Notes: generated by a model not told the origin, from the sequence alone. A DNA stretch of 64,000 bases from Brienomyrus brachyistius (GCF_023856365.1 NC_064550.1:18043629-18107628); one strand, 5' to 3'. Counted from the first letter of the stretch, positions 34,521 through 46,475 are shown. A program made the numbers and translations.

Positions 34521-35290
34521 TAGAAAGGTCAGTGGGCGTGTCAAAAGGTTTATGGGCGTGTCAACAGGTTTATGGGCATGTCAAAAGGTTTATGGGTGTG
34601 TCAAAAGGTTTATGAGTGTGTCAAAAGGTTTATGGGCGTGTCAAAAGGTTTATGGGCGTGTCAAAAGGTTTATGGGCATGTCAAAAGTTTCATGGGCGAG
34701 TCAAAAGGTTTATGGGCGTGTCAAAAGGTTTATGGGTGTGTCAAAAGGTTTATGGGCGTGTCAAAAGGTTTATGGGCGTGTCAAAAGTTTCATGGGCGTG
34801 TCAAAAGGTTTATGGGCGTGTCAAAAGGTTTATGGGTGTGTCAAAAGTTTCATGGGTGTGTCAAAAGATTTATGGGCATGTCGAAAGTTTCATGGGCATG
34901 TCAAAAGGTTTATGGGTGTGTCAAAAGGTTTATGGGCGTGTCAACAGGTTTATGGGCATGTCAAAAGTTTCATGGGCGTGTCAAAAGGTTTATGGGCGTG
35001 TCAAAAGGTTTATGGGCGTGTCAAAAGGTTTATGGGCGTGTCAAAAGGTTTATGGGCGTGTCAAAAGGTTTATGGGCGTGTCCAAAGTTTCATGGGCATG
35101 TCAAAAGGTTTATGGGCGTGTCAAAAGGTTTGTGGGCGTGTCAAAAGTTTCATGGGCGTGTCAAAAGGTTTATGGGCATGTCAAAAGTTTCATGGGCGTG
35201 TCAAAAGGTTTATGGGTGTGTCAACAGGTTTATGGGCATGTCAAAAGTTTCATGGGCATGTCAAAAGGTTTATGGGCGTGTCAAAAGGTT
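34521..35290 (+). repeat. 20-bp satellite array, about 38 units, indel-free
   Basis: Units of 'tcaaaaggtttatgggcgtg' repeat with exact 20-bp phase from 34,541 to 35,290. No insertion or deletion breaks the register over about 750 bp. A second unit type, 'tcaaaagtttcatgggcgtg', occurs nine times, interspersed singly. The last part of the unit varies (gcgtg, gcatg, gtgtg). The first unit (34,521) is diverged, 'tagaaaggtcagtgggcgtg'. Because 20 is not a multiple of 3 and no phase contains a stop, all three plus frames are open for 230-270 codons with a 20-residue period (for example 'MGVSKGLWACQKVYGRVKRF'). This is a compositional effect, not a protein repeat. Confidence 0.97.
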
Positions 35291-36539
35291 GTTTTGACAG
35301 CTAGTATTCTTAACAGCTAGATGTGCCAAACCTATGACAAACTTCCAGGGGACAAAAAGACAAAGTCAATATTGCCTACCTGATGTCTGGGGCTTTCAGT
35401 GAAGTATATCGATCGGAATGGCAGAGGTGGGCAATCACAGGTTCCAGCAGGCAAACCCCTCTCCACACCCTTCACAGAAGATGAGATAAAAAAGAATGCA
35501 AAAAATGAAATTTCAATTCCCAATATCAATTCTCAATTTCAGTTTTCAATTTCAATTCTCAGTTTCAATCGCAAAATATACTAGCCCCTCTCCGAAACGG
35601 CCATACGCAGGAGAGCACGAATGGGCACGTCGAGCTGGGTATCCAAACCTCTGCTAGCTACCAAGAGCGACCAGCATCTCTGCATTCTTCTAGCTGGTAG
35701 AAAGCTAACCATTTGACCTTTGAACAGGACGACAATTCATCTTCTCACAAGTTCCGTTGCTGAACGTTGCTGAAAAACTCAAAGCAAAAGGCGGCAGCTG
35801 TTAGAATTAGGCTGCACTCCCCCCCACCAAACGGACACCTCTATAAAATGGGTTAGCAATAAGATGAGAGAGACTTTTACCCTGACAGCTACATCCTCTG
35901 CCCCCCCCCCCCCCAGGGGGTTACACCAGCTTGACAGCCCACGGCATTGTCGCAGTGCCACTTTTGAGGAGTCCCGGAAGAGGCCACAGAAGGTACAGTG
36001 TGGAAAAAGAAGGGATTTTACCGCCCAGCCTGAAAGACAGAGCTGCATGACTGGACTTGATGTGTAATCATGTTAACACTTCACAGGACAACGCCACAGC
36101 ACGGGGAGGAATATATGTGCAACTTAGCCCTGTGACACACTCTACCTCTGACTGTATCAAAGGAGTACAAGCCTGATGCACCGAGCGCCTTCGGTCTGTT
36201 TGAGAGTTTCTCCTTTTATCGCCAGCTTTCACGGGCAGCAGAAACTGTCAGTTGTCAATGAGCAGCACAGAAGACGGAACTTTGGTGCAAAGAGGGAAAA
36301 AAGCAGGCGAGGCTGCTGACAGGAGCGAAACGGCCCATGAAGGGAGACGTCGCCCGCCCTCTGGTGCCTTCGCTGGCTGCAGTGACCTGTGTAAACTGAG
36401 GAAGGTTCTGGAAATGATGTCTCACCTTCCAGTCCACCTGCATCTACGCACGATGCAAAAATTTGTCTGACACAAATCTTTTTTTTGTCTGCCATTCACA
36501 CAAATACACCGGAATGCTTCCTTGCTCATGTCCCATCAT
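35291..36539. other. Non-coding with cryptic repeats
   Basis: No gene is supported. 35,511-35,572 is an imperfect 'caatttcaattctcagtttc' tandem of about 12-bp subunits. 35,422 carries 'cagaggtgggcaatcacagg', resembling the start of the element at 49,525. A C14 run lies at 35,901-35,914. Confidence 0.45.
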
Positions 36540-36542
36540 CCT

Positions 36543-36594
<52 letters not shown>

Positions 36595-36830
36595 TTGCAT
36601 AGAAAAACCTGTTTTTTACATTGTGGGAACCATTTTTCAGGTTCCCAAAAAGACCTGTGAATGTAATCAAAAAACTAAAAATGTTTAGTTTGGTTACTTA
36701 TGGTTCAGATTAGGGCTGGTAGGCGTTAAGGACGTCATGTTGTGATAAGAGATTCCTCCATAGAAATGAATGGAGAGTCCCCACAAAGATATAATTACAA
36801 ACCTGTGTGTGTGCGTGTGTCGTGGGGTGT
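36540..36830. repeat. GT-ended fish interspersed repeat (family D)
   Basis: (TG)n and a G17 tract on the left (36,553-36,594), then 'acattgtgggaaccattttt', 'agattagggctggtaggcgt', 'atgaatggagagtccccaca' and 'acaaacctgtgtgtgtgcgt' on the right. This matches a fish repeat bounded by GT runs with 'gtgggaacc/ggtccccac' internal inverted words. Class unknown. No coding. Confidence 0.6.
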
Positions 36831-39230
36831 CCATTGTACACTGCACAGTGGTATACGCTGATAACAGCGCCGGTCCCTGTCTCACACCACACCAAAGTAC
36901 GGCCAGGTCTTGACTGGAGGTGTCTACAGACACGGCGGATAGTGCGCCTAGCGCTGGGAAGTTTATAGCAACAGCTAAGCCAATCGGTTTTACCTAATCC
37001 CTTAGTTCTTGACAGCTCTCACCTCACCTCCATGTGTATGTATGAACTGACAGCTTCTGAAGTCTCTCGTGGATCCTTCAGGGAGACAATGTGCTCGTGC
37101 GGCGTGGATGGAAAGGAGTTAGTGCAGCGATCATTAATCATTGGCTATTCAGTAGCGAACGTCGTGCTGACTTACTTTTGAAGCCGGTCCTGGTCTTATT
37201 GACTGGGGCTTAAATCATGCATTAGGCTTTCCTATTTATTCTCACGCACAGACCGTGACGGTGGGCCCGCGGCTCGGAGCCCAATGCCGGAAGCCTGGGA
37301 CAAATCAGCCAAACACGAATGGCAGTCAATGACTGACCGTGCAAATCGTATCAACGGAAGACACAGGGACTCTGGGACCTCAGCTGGGAGTTTTTTAAAG
37401 AGAACCTATCAAGACTGGACACGAAAGCCTCGGACGATCAATTTCTGCACAAGGGCTTTCCATTTGCAGGTAACACGTGATAAAATCTTTATAACTGTGG
37501 CAAAATCCGAGCTCAGATGCACAGGCTAAGGCAGCGCAAAAGCCATGATGTCAAGGTGGTCCTGATTGGCCGAGAGGCGGCCAAAGCGGAGAGCAGACAA
37601 GGCTCTATACCGTCTGAGAGCAAAGCCTGCAGGGATGCATGCTCTCCAGCCACAGGGTGTGCTCTTTGTCAACATATTTTTCACTAATGAGTGAAAACCA
37701 GGTCTTGAGGTAAAATTTAAACAACCTCATCACTTGTGCTTTTTTAATTTGACACCTTAACGGTAGCAAATCAAGATTCATCTGGTAATATGCTTACGTG
37801 GTCCTTAATAAGCAAGGTTTTCAGAGCGTGGCCGTGTCCTACAAATTATTAACTCGTCGATCTTCTGTAAATGGACCTATTACATGCCGTTTCGTTGATC
37901 AAAACAGAATAAAACGTAACCTTGGAATTATGTATATTATCACAGTGCTCCCTCTGGTGGCAACACTTTGTATAGGTGGTCACAGACAGGCAGTTATGGA
38001 ATCCACTACACAGAGAAACTTGATTTAATAAATAAATTAATAAATAAACAAGTAAGCAAAAATATTTTTTAATTATGCGCGATGGTACTGGTAAGAAACC
38101 ATGCATTAGTAAATGGCAGGACGAATATTTCAGAGCCTTTTTGCTTTGCAGCGGTGAGGTGTCGCGCTTCCCATTGCATCCGATCCGCGGCGACGCATCG
38201 CGGCGCATTTCCAGGCGCTCCCGCTCACAAAGCTGCTTATTTACCGAGGAAGTTCAGTGTCCTTCTGAGAGGCGAAGCGATATTACCGCTTGTGGGTGGG
38301 ATATGAAACAAATTCAATATCCTAATCTCCACCAAAATAAATAAATAAATAAATAATCGCAGCCTGAGGAATCAAGGTAGATTTCCTTCACATGATGTGC
38401 ATTGCGAGCACAAAGCTGGATAAAGATTAGATGCATTGCTCTTGTACTCTTGTGCTGGACAGGCAGGCGGCTCCATAGTGCCCACTGCCACTTTTTTAAC
38501 AAGCGTGGAAGGTGGTGAGGAAGCGCCTAGTTACCATGCTGTTCGCTTGTCATTTCTCTGTGTCTCCTCCCGCCTCGAGATGTTCCCAACATCCCCAACA
38601 GCACAAGACCCTGTCAAGAAGGATTATCCCGGCGATTACATCCTCTTTTTATTTGCTAAAATGTACCAAACCCCCTCCTTTCTGTAATGCCCCCTTTGCC
38701 ACAGTTGTCTCCTCCATAACTGCTACAACATGCGACAAAAGGGAGGTGGATGTCGACCGTGCTGATTTTTATTCATGGCTTTTCGTACAACAACAGCACA
38801 CAGAACAAGAGGATGGGCAGGGGGAAATAATTCCAAATAAATAAATGTAGGACTTGCTTCAGGCAAGACGGCAACCAAGACCATGTGACACGGCAATGGG
38901 AGTAGAGAAGGGTTTCGAAAAACGTTGGGGGAAGAACAAAACGTTAGAGAGCAGAACGTTTCGCAACAACCGGGAAGCGAAAACTCCACCTGGTAAGGGT
39001 GCGGGTTCGAGTGCATAAACAGACACTTTAAACAATCCTGTATTTCCATTCCTCACACATGTGTAACATCTCCTTTCAGTCTTTGCTCATAAGCATGAAA
39101 AAACACGCTTTAAGCATGTTTAAGCTGAGACTATCAATATCACCAATCATACAGTGGGATGTGTACGAGTCTGTATGGAAAATTTCGCAACCTATCGGAC
39201 TCCTAGTATAACTGTAGGTTTAATTCATTT
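36831..39230. other. Mostly unique non-coding sequence
   Basis: No gene is supported. 38,150-38,300 is CpG-rich ('ccgatccgcggcgacgcatc') and may be a small regulatory element. (AAAT)n-like runs lie at 38,026-38,060 and 38,334-38,356. The open frame at 37,284-37,529 is polar but has no recognised domain. Confidence 0.45.
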
Positions 39231-39443
39231 ACAGACAGTCCCCAGGTTAAAATGTCCGACAGCCAGCTCGCACTTACAAACAGACTACCATAATGCCTAT
39301 TTTATTAAATATTATATGAAAAATTTGAGTTAAATACAATGGCTTATAATAACACAAAGCACAAACTACTTTGTGACACTCATGAAAACCTTGCGTATTT
39401 CAGCAATTTATTGGTTCAAGGTACAGTACAGTACATAGGTAGC

Positions 39444-39474
<31 letters not shown>

Positions 39475-39553
39475 GTTTTGATTTACCTAGAAATGTGACT
39501 TAGAGACAGACTTAGGGAATGGGCTTCGTTCCTAACCTGAGGACAGGCTGTGT
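39231..39553. mobile_element. Non-autonomous Tigger/mariner-like element
   Basis: Left end 'acagacagtccccaggtta' and right end 'taacctgaggacaggctgtg' form imperfect terminal inverted repeats, about 320 bp apart, with TA-rich flanks ('tattt' left, 'tatata' right). Inside is an ATT trinucleotide run at 39,444-39,473. No transposase coding is present. Superfamily is inferred from end sequence and TA flanks. Confidence 0.6.
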
Positions 39554-41030
39554 ATATATTAGTATATATATATATATGACCTTTGCACCTTGTACCTTAC
39601 TATTATGCTATTTATGACATTTAATGTCTTGATTAAGAATTTTACTATTCATTTGCACTAAGAGAGCCCACTGCTTCATTTTGTTGTACATGCTCGCAGT
39701 GGCAATAAAGTCACCCCTTAATGGCATTATTGATGTCAGACATTGGCTGTTTCTTAATATAAAGAACGCAAAGATCCCACTATTGCTAACACAGTCCTGC
39801 TAACTCGCCTCCCATGAACGAACTCGGGACGCAATGAATCATGAGATTGTCTCCTTTGGCGAGGAAGCAATTAATGTATCCTTGACATTTAGAGCGGGGC
39901 GAGAACGACATCCGGCGATTTTTATGCTTCTGTTCTTGAGTCTTGAAACTGGTCTTTGGCGATGGAAAATAATTCCAAATGGGTTAAGCCAGAACATACG
40001 TACGGTCAAACTCACATATTGAGAAACAGCCATTGTTCCAGCACTCACTCTCGATAGCAAACCACCAGAGTTTGCATCGCAGTGCCCCGCTGAGTGTAGA
40101 ATCACACACAATTATTTAAAATGACTCTCGTGCTAACGTGTCACCTGCTAACACCACAGTATGACTCTCTCAGACAATCCTTTTGCATTTTTTAATGTCC
40201 TTCAGGGATCCAGACCTTTCTAAGCCCATTTCCTAAACCATCGGTATTCTTGGAAGGGCCAGTGGAAATGCGGTGAAAGCCTTGAATGATTCGGGGCCCA
40301 GAGGTGGACAGGGGCCTTGGAATAGGCCGACAGTCTGGAGCTGGGGGCCCAGGGCCCGCTTCCATCTGGGGACCCGAGATTTATATCTTCCAAGTATAGA
40401 CATGAGTTGCATAGAAGAAAACAGATCAATTACCCATGGATTTTTATGCTGTTATTATTCGTAATTATTACAATATTTTTTGATTTTACTAATTTCCATT
40501 GAAAGCCCGGGTTGCGCCTTCCCTGCAATTTATTTTAATTGCGCAAAAAATTCAAAGGTTACCGATGACTGACTGACTCTCCCCAGCTCACCATGCCCGC
40601 TTCCTGAGTGACTGTCTGATTCTGTGCAGTTAGAAGTCTGCTTCATAAGGTACAAGTGCAGGAGAGAAAAACTGACCCTTATAGATCTCTGGCGCTATTT
40701 CCAGTAACAGTTTTGTCCAACTCAGCTTGCAATCTGTGCGCTTAATCAAGCGAATTCCAGCCTTGCCTCCACGTTATCTTCCTGCAAACAGTTTGATGAT
40801 TACTGTAACCCAAACTAAACTCGTCGTGCAAATCCCCGCTTAGCGTCATCTGGAACGGCTGGCGTTCCCGAAGGTGCCCAGTTCGGCAGCGCCCTCTGAT
40901 TGATCTCTCACTGGAAGCCACCAGCAGGCGGGCATTCATCAATAGGGCACGGCAGTCCTTTACCCCGCAGTCTTTGTGGAAATAAATCCAAAGGAGTATT
41001 ACTCAACAAAAACAGCAACGATAACAGCAG
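39554..41030. other. Unique non-coding sequence
   Basis: No gene is supported. 39,830-40,020 and 40,700-40,960 are evenly mixed and simple-repeat-poor. Nothing specific is recognised. Confidence 0.45.
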
Positions 41031-41072
41031 CTACTACTACTACTACTACTACTACTAATAATAATAATAATA
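41031..41072. repeat. (CTA)n(ATA)n trinucleotide microsatellite
   Basis: About ten CTA units followed by about five AAT units. Translated on the minus strand it gives a poly-Val run, an artefact. Confidence 0.95.
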
Positions 41073-41094
41073 GACCTACAACAGGTTGGTACAA

Positions 41095-41395
41095 TGTCCT
41101 GGGCGTTTTACCCATTGTTTCCAGGATACACTCCTGACCCCTGTGACCCTGAATAGGACAAATGAATGAATGAATGAATAACAGACTACTTGTTATCTGG
41201 TATAGGGTTGCTGGAAGCCCCCCAGGGAAAGATGCATCACGATGACACAGGTCGGGGAAATCAGGGACGCCATTCAGCCCGAGCATATGCACGTGGACGG
41301 TGGGAGAAAACCAGAGCTGCTGTAGTAGTCCATGCTCAGACACCCACCCCTGGAGGTGTGAGGCAGCCGTGCTACTGATGAACCATAATACCAGC
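41095..41395. repeat. Two pieces of the common fish interspersed repeat
   Basis: Left piece: 'gtttccaggatacactcctg' and 'gtgaccctgaataggacaaa' followed by (TGAA)n. Right piece: 'gcacgtggacggtgggagaa', 'ggaggtgtgaggcagccgtg' and 'ctactgatgaaccat', the opposite end of the family. The two pieces are in different orientations, so they are separate insertions or a rearranged copy. Confidence 0.55.
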
Positions 41396-41939
41396 TAATA
41401 GAAACCCTCATAACTGTAAACATTCTGACATGGTGTCGGCTGGGGTTTCCTAGTGGGTCTGTCCTTCTTTTCAGTGCCCGGGCCGATACAAAATCGCCTT
41501 TGCGTTTAATTCTGCCTCTGTGATGACCTGAGGGGAGAGTAAAAATAACTTTGCCTTGAAAAACGTCGTCCTCCTCTCGAGGCCCGTGTTCCAGTAACAC
41601 GCCGGATGCGGCGTGTTCACAATCGAACGCACGCCCGTCGATTTCTGCACCATGCTGCCAATCTATTTTCACACTCGTGCGAGAGAGTGGGGAAGGAAAT
41701 TGTGCTGGGGAGGCGCGGGGGGGGGCTTTTTCAATAAAACCTGGAGAGAAACTCACCCGCTCATTGACAAGTATAAGGCCAAGTTAATGCTAAGTTTATT
41801 CAAATGGACATGAATTTTATTTTTAAATTGGTTTATGTAAGATCCTAATTTGGGAAGAAATGCTGTTGTACTGCCTCACACGTCCAGGGGTGATGGTGTG
41901 AGTGCTGTCAGCTCTCGGTCGGTGTGTCTGTCTGTGTAG
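41396..41939. other. Unique non-coding sequence
   Basis: No gene is supported. 41,480-41,700 has several CpGs and open frames on the minus strand with no recognisable product. Confidence 0.45.
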
Positions 41940-42115
41940 TGTTGTGTGGGTTTCCAAAGACACACAGTTAGACTAATTGGTGTCTTTCGATTGCCCAATG
42001 TTTGTGGGCCCTACGATGGAGCGGTTTCCCCTCCAGGACATTCACATGCCTTGTGCCTTGTGCTTCCTGGAATATGCTCCAGGCTATCCCAGTGACCCTG
42101 AACCGAATAAGTGTC
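41940..42115 (+). repeat. Common fish interspersed repeat, tail half
   Basis: 'gtgtgggtttccaaagacac', 'agactaattggtgtctttcg', 'tgccttgtgcttcctggaat' and 'ccagtgaccctgaaccgaat' follow the family order. The open frame crossing it is repeat-derived. Confidence 0.65.
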
Positions 42116-43046
42116 GGGGAGACAAATGGAAGGATTTCCAGAAAGTGGTTTTAAGGGCCACTGTTGTCACTGTCAAAAGGCTCCTCTCGCAAACAAGTAC
42201 GACGCATTCAGAACCTTCACGCGACGCCGGACAGTGCCACATACCCAGAGCGTGGACTGACTGGGAGAGCAGTTGGAATTTTCCATCACGGATGGAGACC
42301 TCATCTCTTAATCTAATATGCTGCTTGGGGCACAAGATAAACCATATCCCACAAGATTTTCCTTCTGCCTGTGGTAGGGTGATTTTTTTTTTTACCCCAA
42401 GTCTTGGACCTACGCAGTCCGCATGCTGAAACTTTCCGCTTTCACCTGCTCCAGCTCGGCAACCGAAATATGAACCAAGCGCTCCGGGGGAAATAATCGT
42501 CTGTATGGGGCTGGTGGAATAGGAGGGCCGAGTTAATCATAATGTTAAACCCACACGTAGTTCTCGAGATGATTAGGCAGATGGAGGGCCATTTTTAAAT
42601 AAAAACAATGGACGGCTCTAGAGGCATGAGATCGCCTTCTTAATCTATGCATCTTCTGACTCATTCCCAAAGCGTCGACTAGCACCAGTGGTGGGTAAGA
42701 AAGCTGGTTTTGGAGAACTAAGCCCTGTCATTAGGCCACTTCTTATTGGTTCACGTTGGGTCTAACCAATTCTCATTGGACAGGATGCCGTAATACCACC
42801 AACTCTTGGCATTCTTCCAGCTCATCTGCTGACACATTTTCCAACAGTATCTCTGGGTTTAGTTTCAGGGTGACCATTAACAAAAGCCCGGCTGGTGTCA
42901 GAGAGGACAGATTCTTTTGTCCCGCCTCAGAGATCAATCGAAGATCCAAGCCAGACAAATTCAAACGAGCAAACCAAAAAGCCGACTAGGAAGGAAAGAG
43001 GTGGATGCAGGCACAGTGAGGCGCAGCGTACATGATATCGGGAGTG
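42116..43046. other. Unique non-coding sequence
   Basis: No gene is supported. 42,490-42,680 ('gagttaatcataatgttaaa', 'gatgattaggcagatggagg') is repeat-poor with homeodomain-like words, a candidate conserved element. Confidence 0.4.
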
Positions 43047-43229
43047 TATACAGGCGTGCCTCTTTGGCCCCGCCCCTAGCTGAAAGATGATTGGCCCAAA
43101 GGGTGCCTCTCCCTTGTTATTCTGTAATTCGAAACATATCATTGGCTAATGACGAGGTTGGTCCCTCCGTATGTACTATAGCCCCTCTCATGTCTCTCAC
43201 CTTAAAAAAAATCATAGAATCACCCCTGA
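43047..43229 (-). mobile_element. Interspersed family A, copy 5 (inverted)
   Basis: The family blocks appear reverse-complemented and in reverse order: 'ggccccgcccctagctgaaa' (in which the GC block directly abuts the 'agctgaaag' block), 'cattggctaatgacgaggtt' and 'aaaatcatagaatcacccct'. It proves the family inserts in both orientations. Confidence 0.78.
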
Positions 43230-44174
43230 GTACATATAGTAATGCATCATACTAGTACCAGAGGCCCTGATTAAACTCAGAGTACATAAAGATGTCTCTG
43301 AAGTAACACCTTTATGAAGTGTTGAGCCTGCTTATTACAGAACTGTTGACTCGATATGTTTATGAAGGCTTTCAATGGATTTTAAATTCACACCTGCATT
43401 TTAGACCCTGGACGTGACTTGGATGAGCTGCCCACATGCCCCTGGACCGGTTTCTGCACTTGGCTTGTGAATTAATCCTCATTCTTGGAATTCCTTTTTG
43501 GTACCGGTCATTCCTTGTGGTCAAGAATGAAATCTGCCTGCTCTGCATTTGGACCTCAGAACCTTTTCCATTGCATTCATACTGAACTGCACCGGGCTTT
43601 TTACTTCTATGGACCTAAATATTGCCCATAATCCATCTTTCAGAAAACAATATGAGGAACTCTTATTATTGCCTGAGGCAAAAATAGGAATACTGTTAAT
43701 GTTGATCTTATGTTGGAAATCACTCCAAATGACTAAATGACTCCTGAGATAAATGATTTCTAGGAAAAAAATGATTAACAAACGTGAATAATATATTCTT
43801 CATAAATGTGTGCATTTCTTATTGCACAGTTACACTCATTTCCCGTCGCTTTGCAATGCAAAGCCTGTAGCTCGGAGGGAAAACTGGCCTCGTCTCTTCG
43901 GCTGGCATCCCTGAGGGTCCTTCTTTTAATTGAAAGACAGTCCAAGCATTTGAGCTGAAAGCAGGTTCCAAGGGGACCTGAAACGCACAGCACTGTGAGC
44001 GTCTCCAGAGAGAACAGCAGGTCTTGCTGATTTTTCTGCCCTCCTATGTCCTGCATTCGTCAGGCCCCTCCTGCTCCGGTTAACAGGAACCTTCTAGAGA
44101 TTTCCAGCCCAGACAAAACAGCGGAGTAACCCGAACTACACCTGATCAAGAGAGATTCAGTGAATCGTTAAGAT
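43230..44174. other. Unique non-coding sequence
   Basis: No gene or repeat is recognised. 43,530-43,780 is open on both strands but gives no recognisable product. Confidence 0.45.
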
Positions 44175-44342
44175 GGGGCAGGGGGTATAAGAGAGGCTAC
44201 AACTAATACAGAGAGGCTGACCTTATCATTAACCAATGATATGTTCTGAATGAATGAGTGACAGGTGTATTAGGCACGTTGGGGACCAATCAGCTTTCAT
44301 CTGGGATAAGTGCCCATGTGGCCCCACCCCTGTATACTCCCC
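44175..44342 (+). mobile_element. Interspersed family A, copy 6
   Basis: Lacks the initial 'ctaggatttt' block but carries 'ccttatcattaaccaatgat', 'gaccaatcagctttcatctg' and 'gtggccccacccctgtatac' in order, only about 950 bp from the inverted copy 5. Confidence 0.78.
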
Positions 44343-45719
44343 ATATTATAATAAGTGTCTGTATCACTGTTAGGTCTTCCCGCATTTTGCCTCATAGGTA
44401 ATTTGGTATAAATAGATTACAACTTTGTTAAAAAACATTATTCTTATTCTGTAAAGTTCAGTGTAACATATCTATGACTCCCTGGATGACTCATTAAATT
44501 GTCATATATAGCAATTAAGGGCTGCAGGACTGGTCATATATCATAGGACGTTTTGTGGCTAATGTATGATGGGTTTTAATCATAGCAACTCCTACCATTA
44601 AACTGAAGCAGTCTGGTACCTATTCACCTGTGAAAATGGGAGAAAATACGACCTAAATGTCACGATGGAAGCACTGGAGATCGCAGTGGCACTGTAGGTT
44701 TCTGCAGCTGGCCTATCACAGAACACAGACTCGTGTAAGTGAAAAATAAACAAAAAAAAAACTCAATTATAAACATTATTTACTGCTTTCTGGAAGACAT
44801 TTCACTATGTAAATTACTAAAGCTTCAGTCTATTAATTAGAAAAAAGCATGTCAGCAGAGATAGTAGTTTGTAAAATATAAAAGTTGGTTAATTTCAAAT
44901 TGTCAAATAAAACAATTATTTTTAGGAGAAGTAGGTTATGGGTATTTATGTATGTCTAATCAATGGTTTCCATTTTTTGCCAAATTAAGAAGTGGGTATT
45001 TGTCTTTTTTTATAATTATAATTTGCTTGCTTGCGATGACGACATATGAAGCAACTCGACCATTGTAAAGTGACAAACTGCTCCACATAAGATCAATAAT
45101 GCCTTGGACTGAAAATAAACCATATATAAACCAAAGACCTAATGTGATACAAGGTAGATTTACAATGGTAAATCTGAGGTGTAAAAACATCATCTGATTC
45201 ACACACTGTTTTATGGGCAGCTAAAGAAGCACAACGGCTCGATGTCCTTGAATTTCCCGGAAGGTGTCCCCTCCACCTGTGCCTTTTAAACAAGGGTTTT
45301 GTCCTGAGGCAGGCTGATTGGACTAACTAAGACAATGTGATTACACTGACTCAGACCATGGAATTAGATTGACTGACGATTTGTAAACTGAAGTGGACTG
45401 GCTGATTGACCGGACAGACTGAGACTACCTGAACAGGCTAATTGTATGCAGTCGAAACAATTAGGGTGACTTAACGACTGAAATGACTGAAAGTCATTCA
45501 CCGAATGACTGAAATGACTTCCATCTATTCATTAAATTTTACCTCCAGAACATTTCATTATTGAATAGAATGTGCTACCGCTTGAGTTTAACAAATACGT
45601 CAGTGTATTGGAAGGTAACAGCAAATACTAGGGTGATTTCGGCAGAGAATTTGGAATGGCTAACATGATTTAAATAATATGCCTGTATAGGTTTTCAGTT
45701 GTTCAGGACATGATAACCT
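44343..45719. other. AT-rich non-coding sequence
   Basis: No gene is seen. 45,310-45,520 is rich in 'gactga'-like words (cryptic simplicity). Remaining sequence is AT-rich and unremarkable. Confidence 0.45.
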
Positions 45720-45815
45720 TAAGGGTTTGAACTGAAGGCAACTGGACCTTCTTTTTGAAGTTCTTGAAGACGTTTCACCTCTCATCCAAAAGTCTGATGG
45801 GAAGTTCCAGGTATT
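45720..45815 (+). repeat. Fragment of fish repeat with 'agacgtttcacctctcatcc'
   Basis: 'aaggcaactggaccttcttt' followed by 'gttcttgaagacgtttcacc' and 'tctcatccaaaagtctgat' is a word string found very widely in fish genomes, often near Penelope-like or other retroelement remnants. No coding. Class assignment is uncertain. Confidence 0.5.
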
Positions 45816-46324
45816 TTTGCTGGCCACAGCCCTTCATGCAGAACTGCTCTTTAATCTAACCCTGGATCAAAACAGCAGGCATGTGGAAAGTATTATATTC
45901 TTTTATGCATTTTTCTGGGATGGATTTGCCGACAAATTGATGTGCTTATTTTTCAGCTGAGTCCCTAGCATACAAATATCAAACGGAAAGGAAGATGCTC
46001 ACGTGCTTTAGTTTCGTCGTCTTATTTCAGGGCTTGAAAAGGATAATTTATGCATTGGATCTAACATGGTAAAAGGCTCCCTTTTGCTATGCAAGCACTT
46101 TTTGTAACATTTCACTGTCCCCCCCAAACTGCTCGAAATGGCGAAAGTTGCAGCGGGATTGTAATTGTTTATGTCACATGTTGTACAGTACAGGTTAAAT
46201 GTGGATAAAAACATCACAAGTCTTTATGCAACCATTTGCCATTTGATGACAGGGATGGTCGGTGTCTACAAGAAAAAGACTGACAGATAAACTCACACTG
46301 GCTAGCACTGGTGACTCAGTAGGT
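45816..46324. other. Non-coding, nothing recognised
   Basis: AT-rich unique sequence without a recognisable gene or mobile element. Confidence 0.5.
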
Positions 46325-46475
46325 GTACTTGCACAGCCTAAAAACACGCGATAGGAAAATTAGCATCTCTAAATTGCTTCTGATTGTCTGCGTGCCCTGT
46401 GAGGGACTGGCATCCCATCCAGGTGTACTGCAGCCCCAATGACCCTGAGCAGGAGATAAATGAAGACTCAGGCAT
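46325..46475 (+). repeat. Common fish interspersed repeat, tail half
   Basis: 'attagcatctctaaattgct', 'gtgccctgtgagggactggc', 'atcccatccaggtgtactgc' and 'aatgaccctgagcaggagat' follow the family order closely. This is the best-preserved tail copy in the window. Confidence 0.7.

Noticed and set aside
34504..35320. Three overlapping 234-266 codon open frames with a 20-residue repeat
   Set aside because: All three frames are open only because the 20-bp satellite unit lacks stops in every phase. There is no codon-level constraint and the array ends abruptly.
35714..35726. Third DR1-like site 'tgacctttgaaca'
   Set aside because: One half-site is imperfect, so it is not distinguishable from chance.
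41977..42429. 150-codon plus-strand frame
   Set aside because: Its first third is the common fish interspersed repeat and the rest has no recognisable domain.
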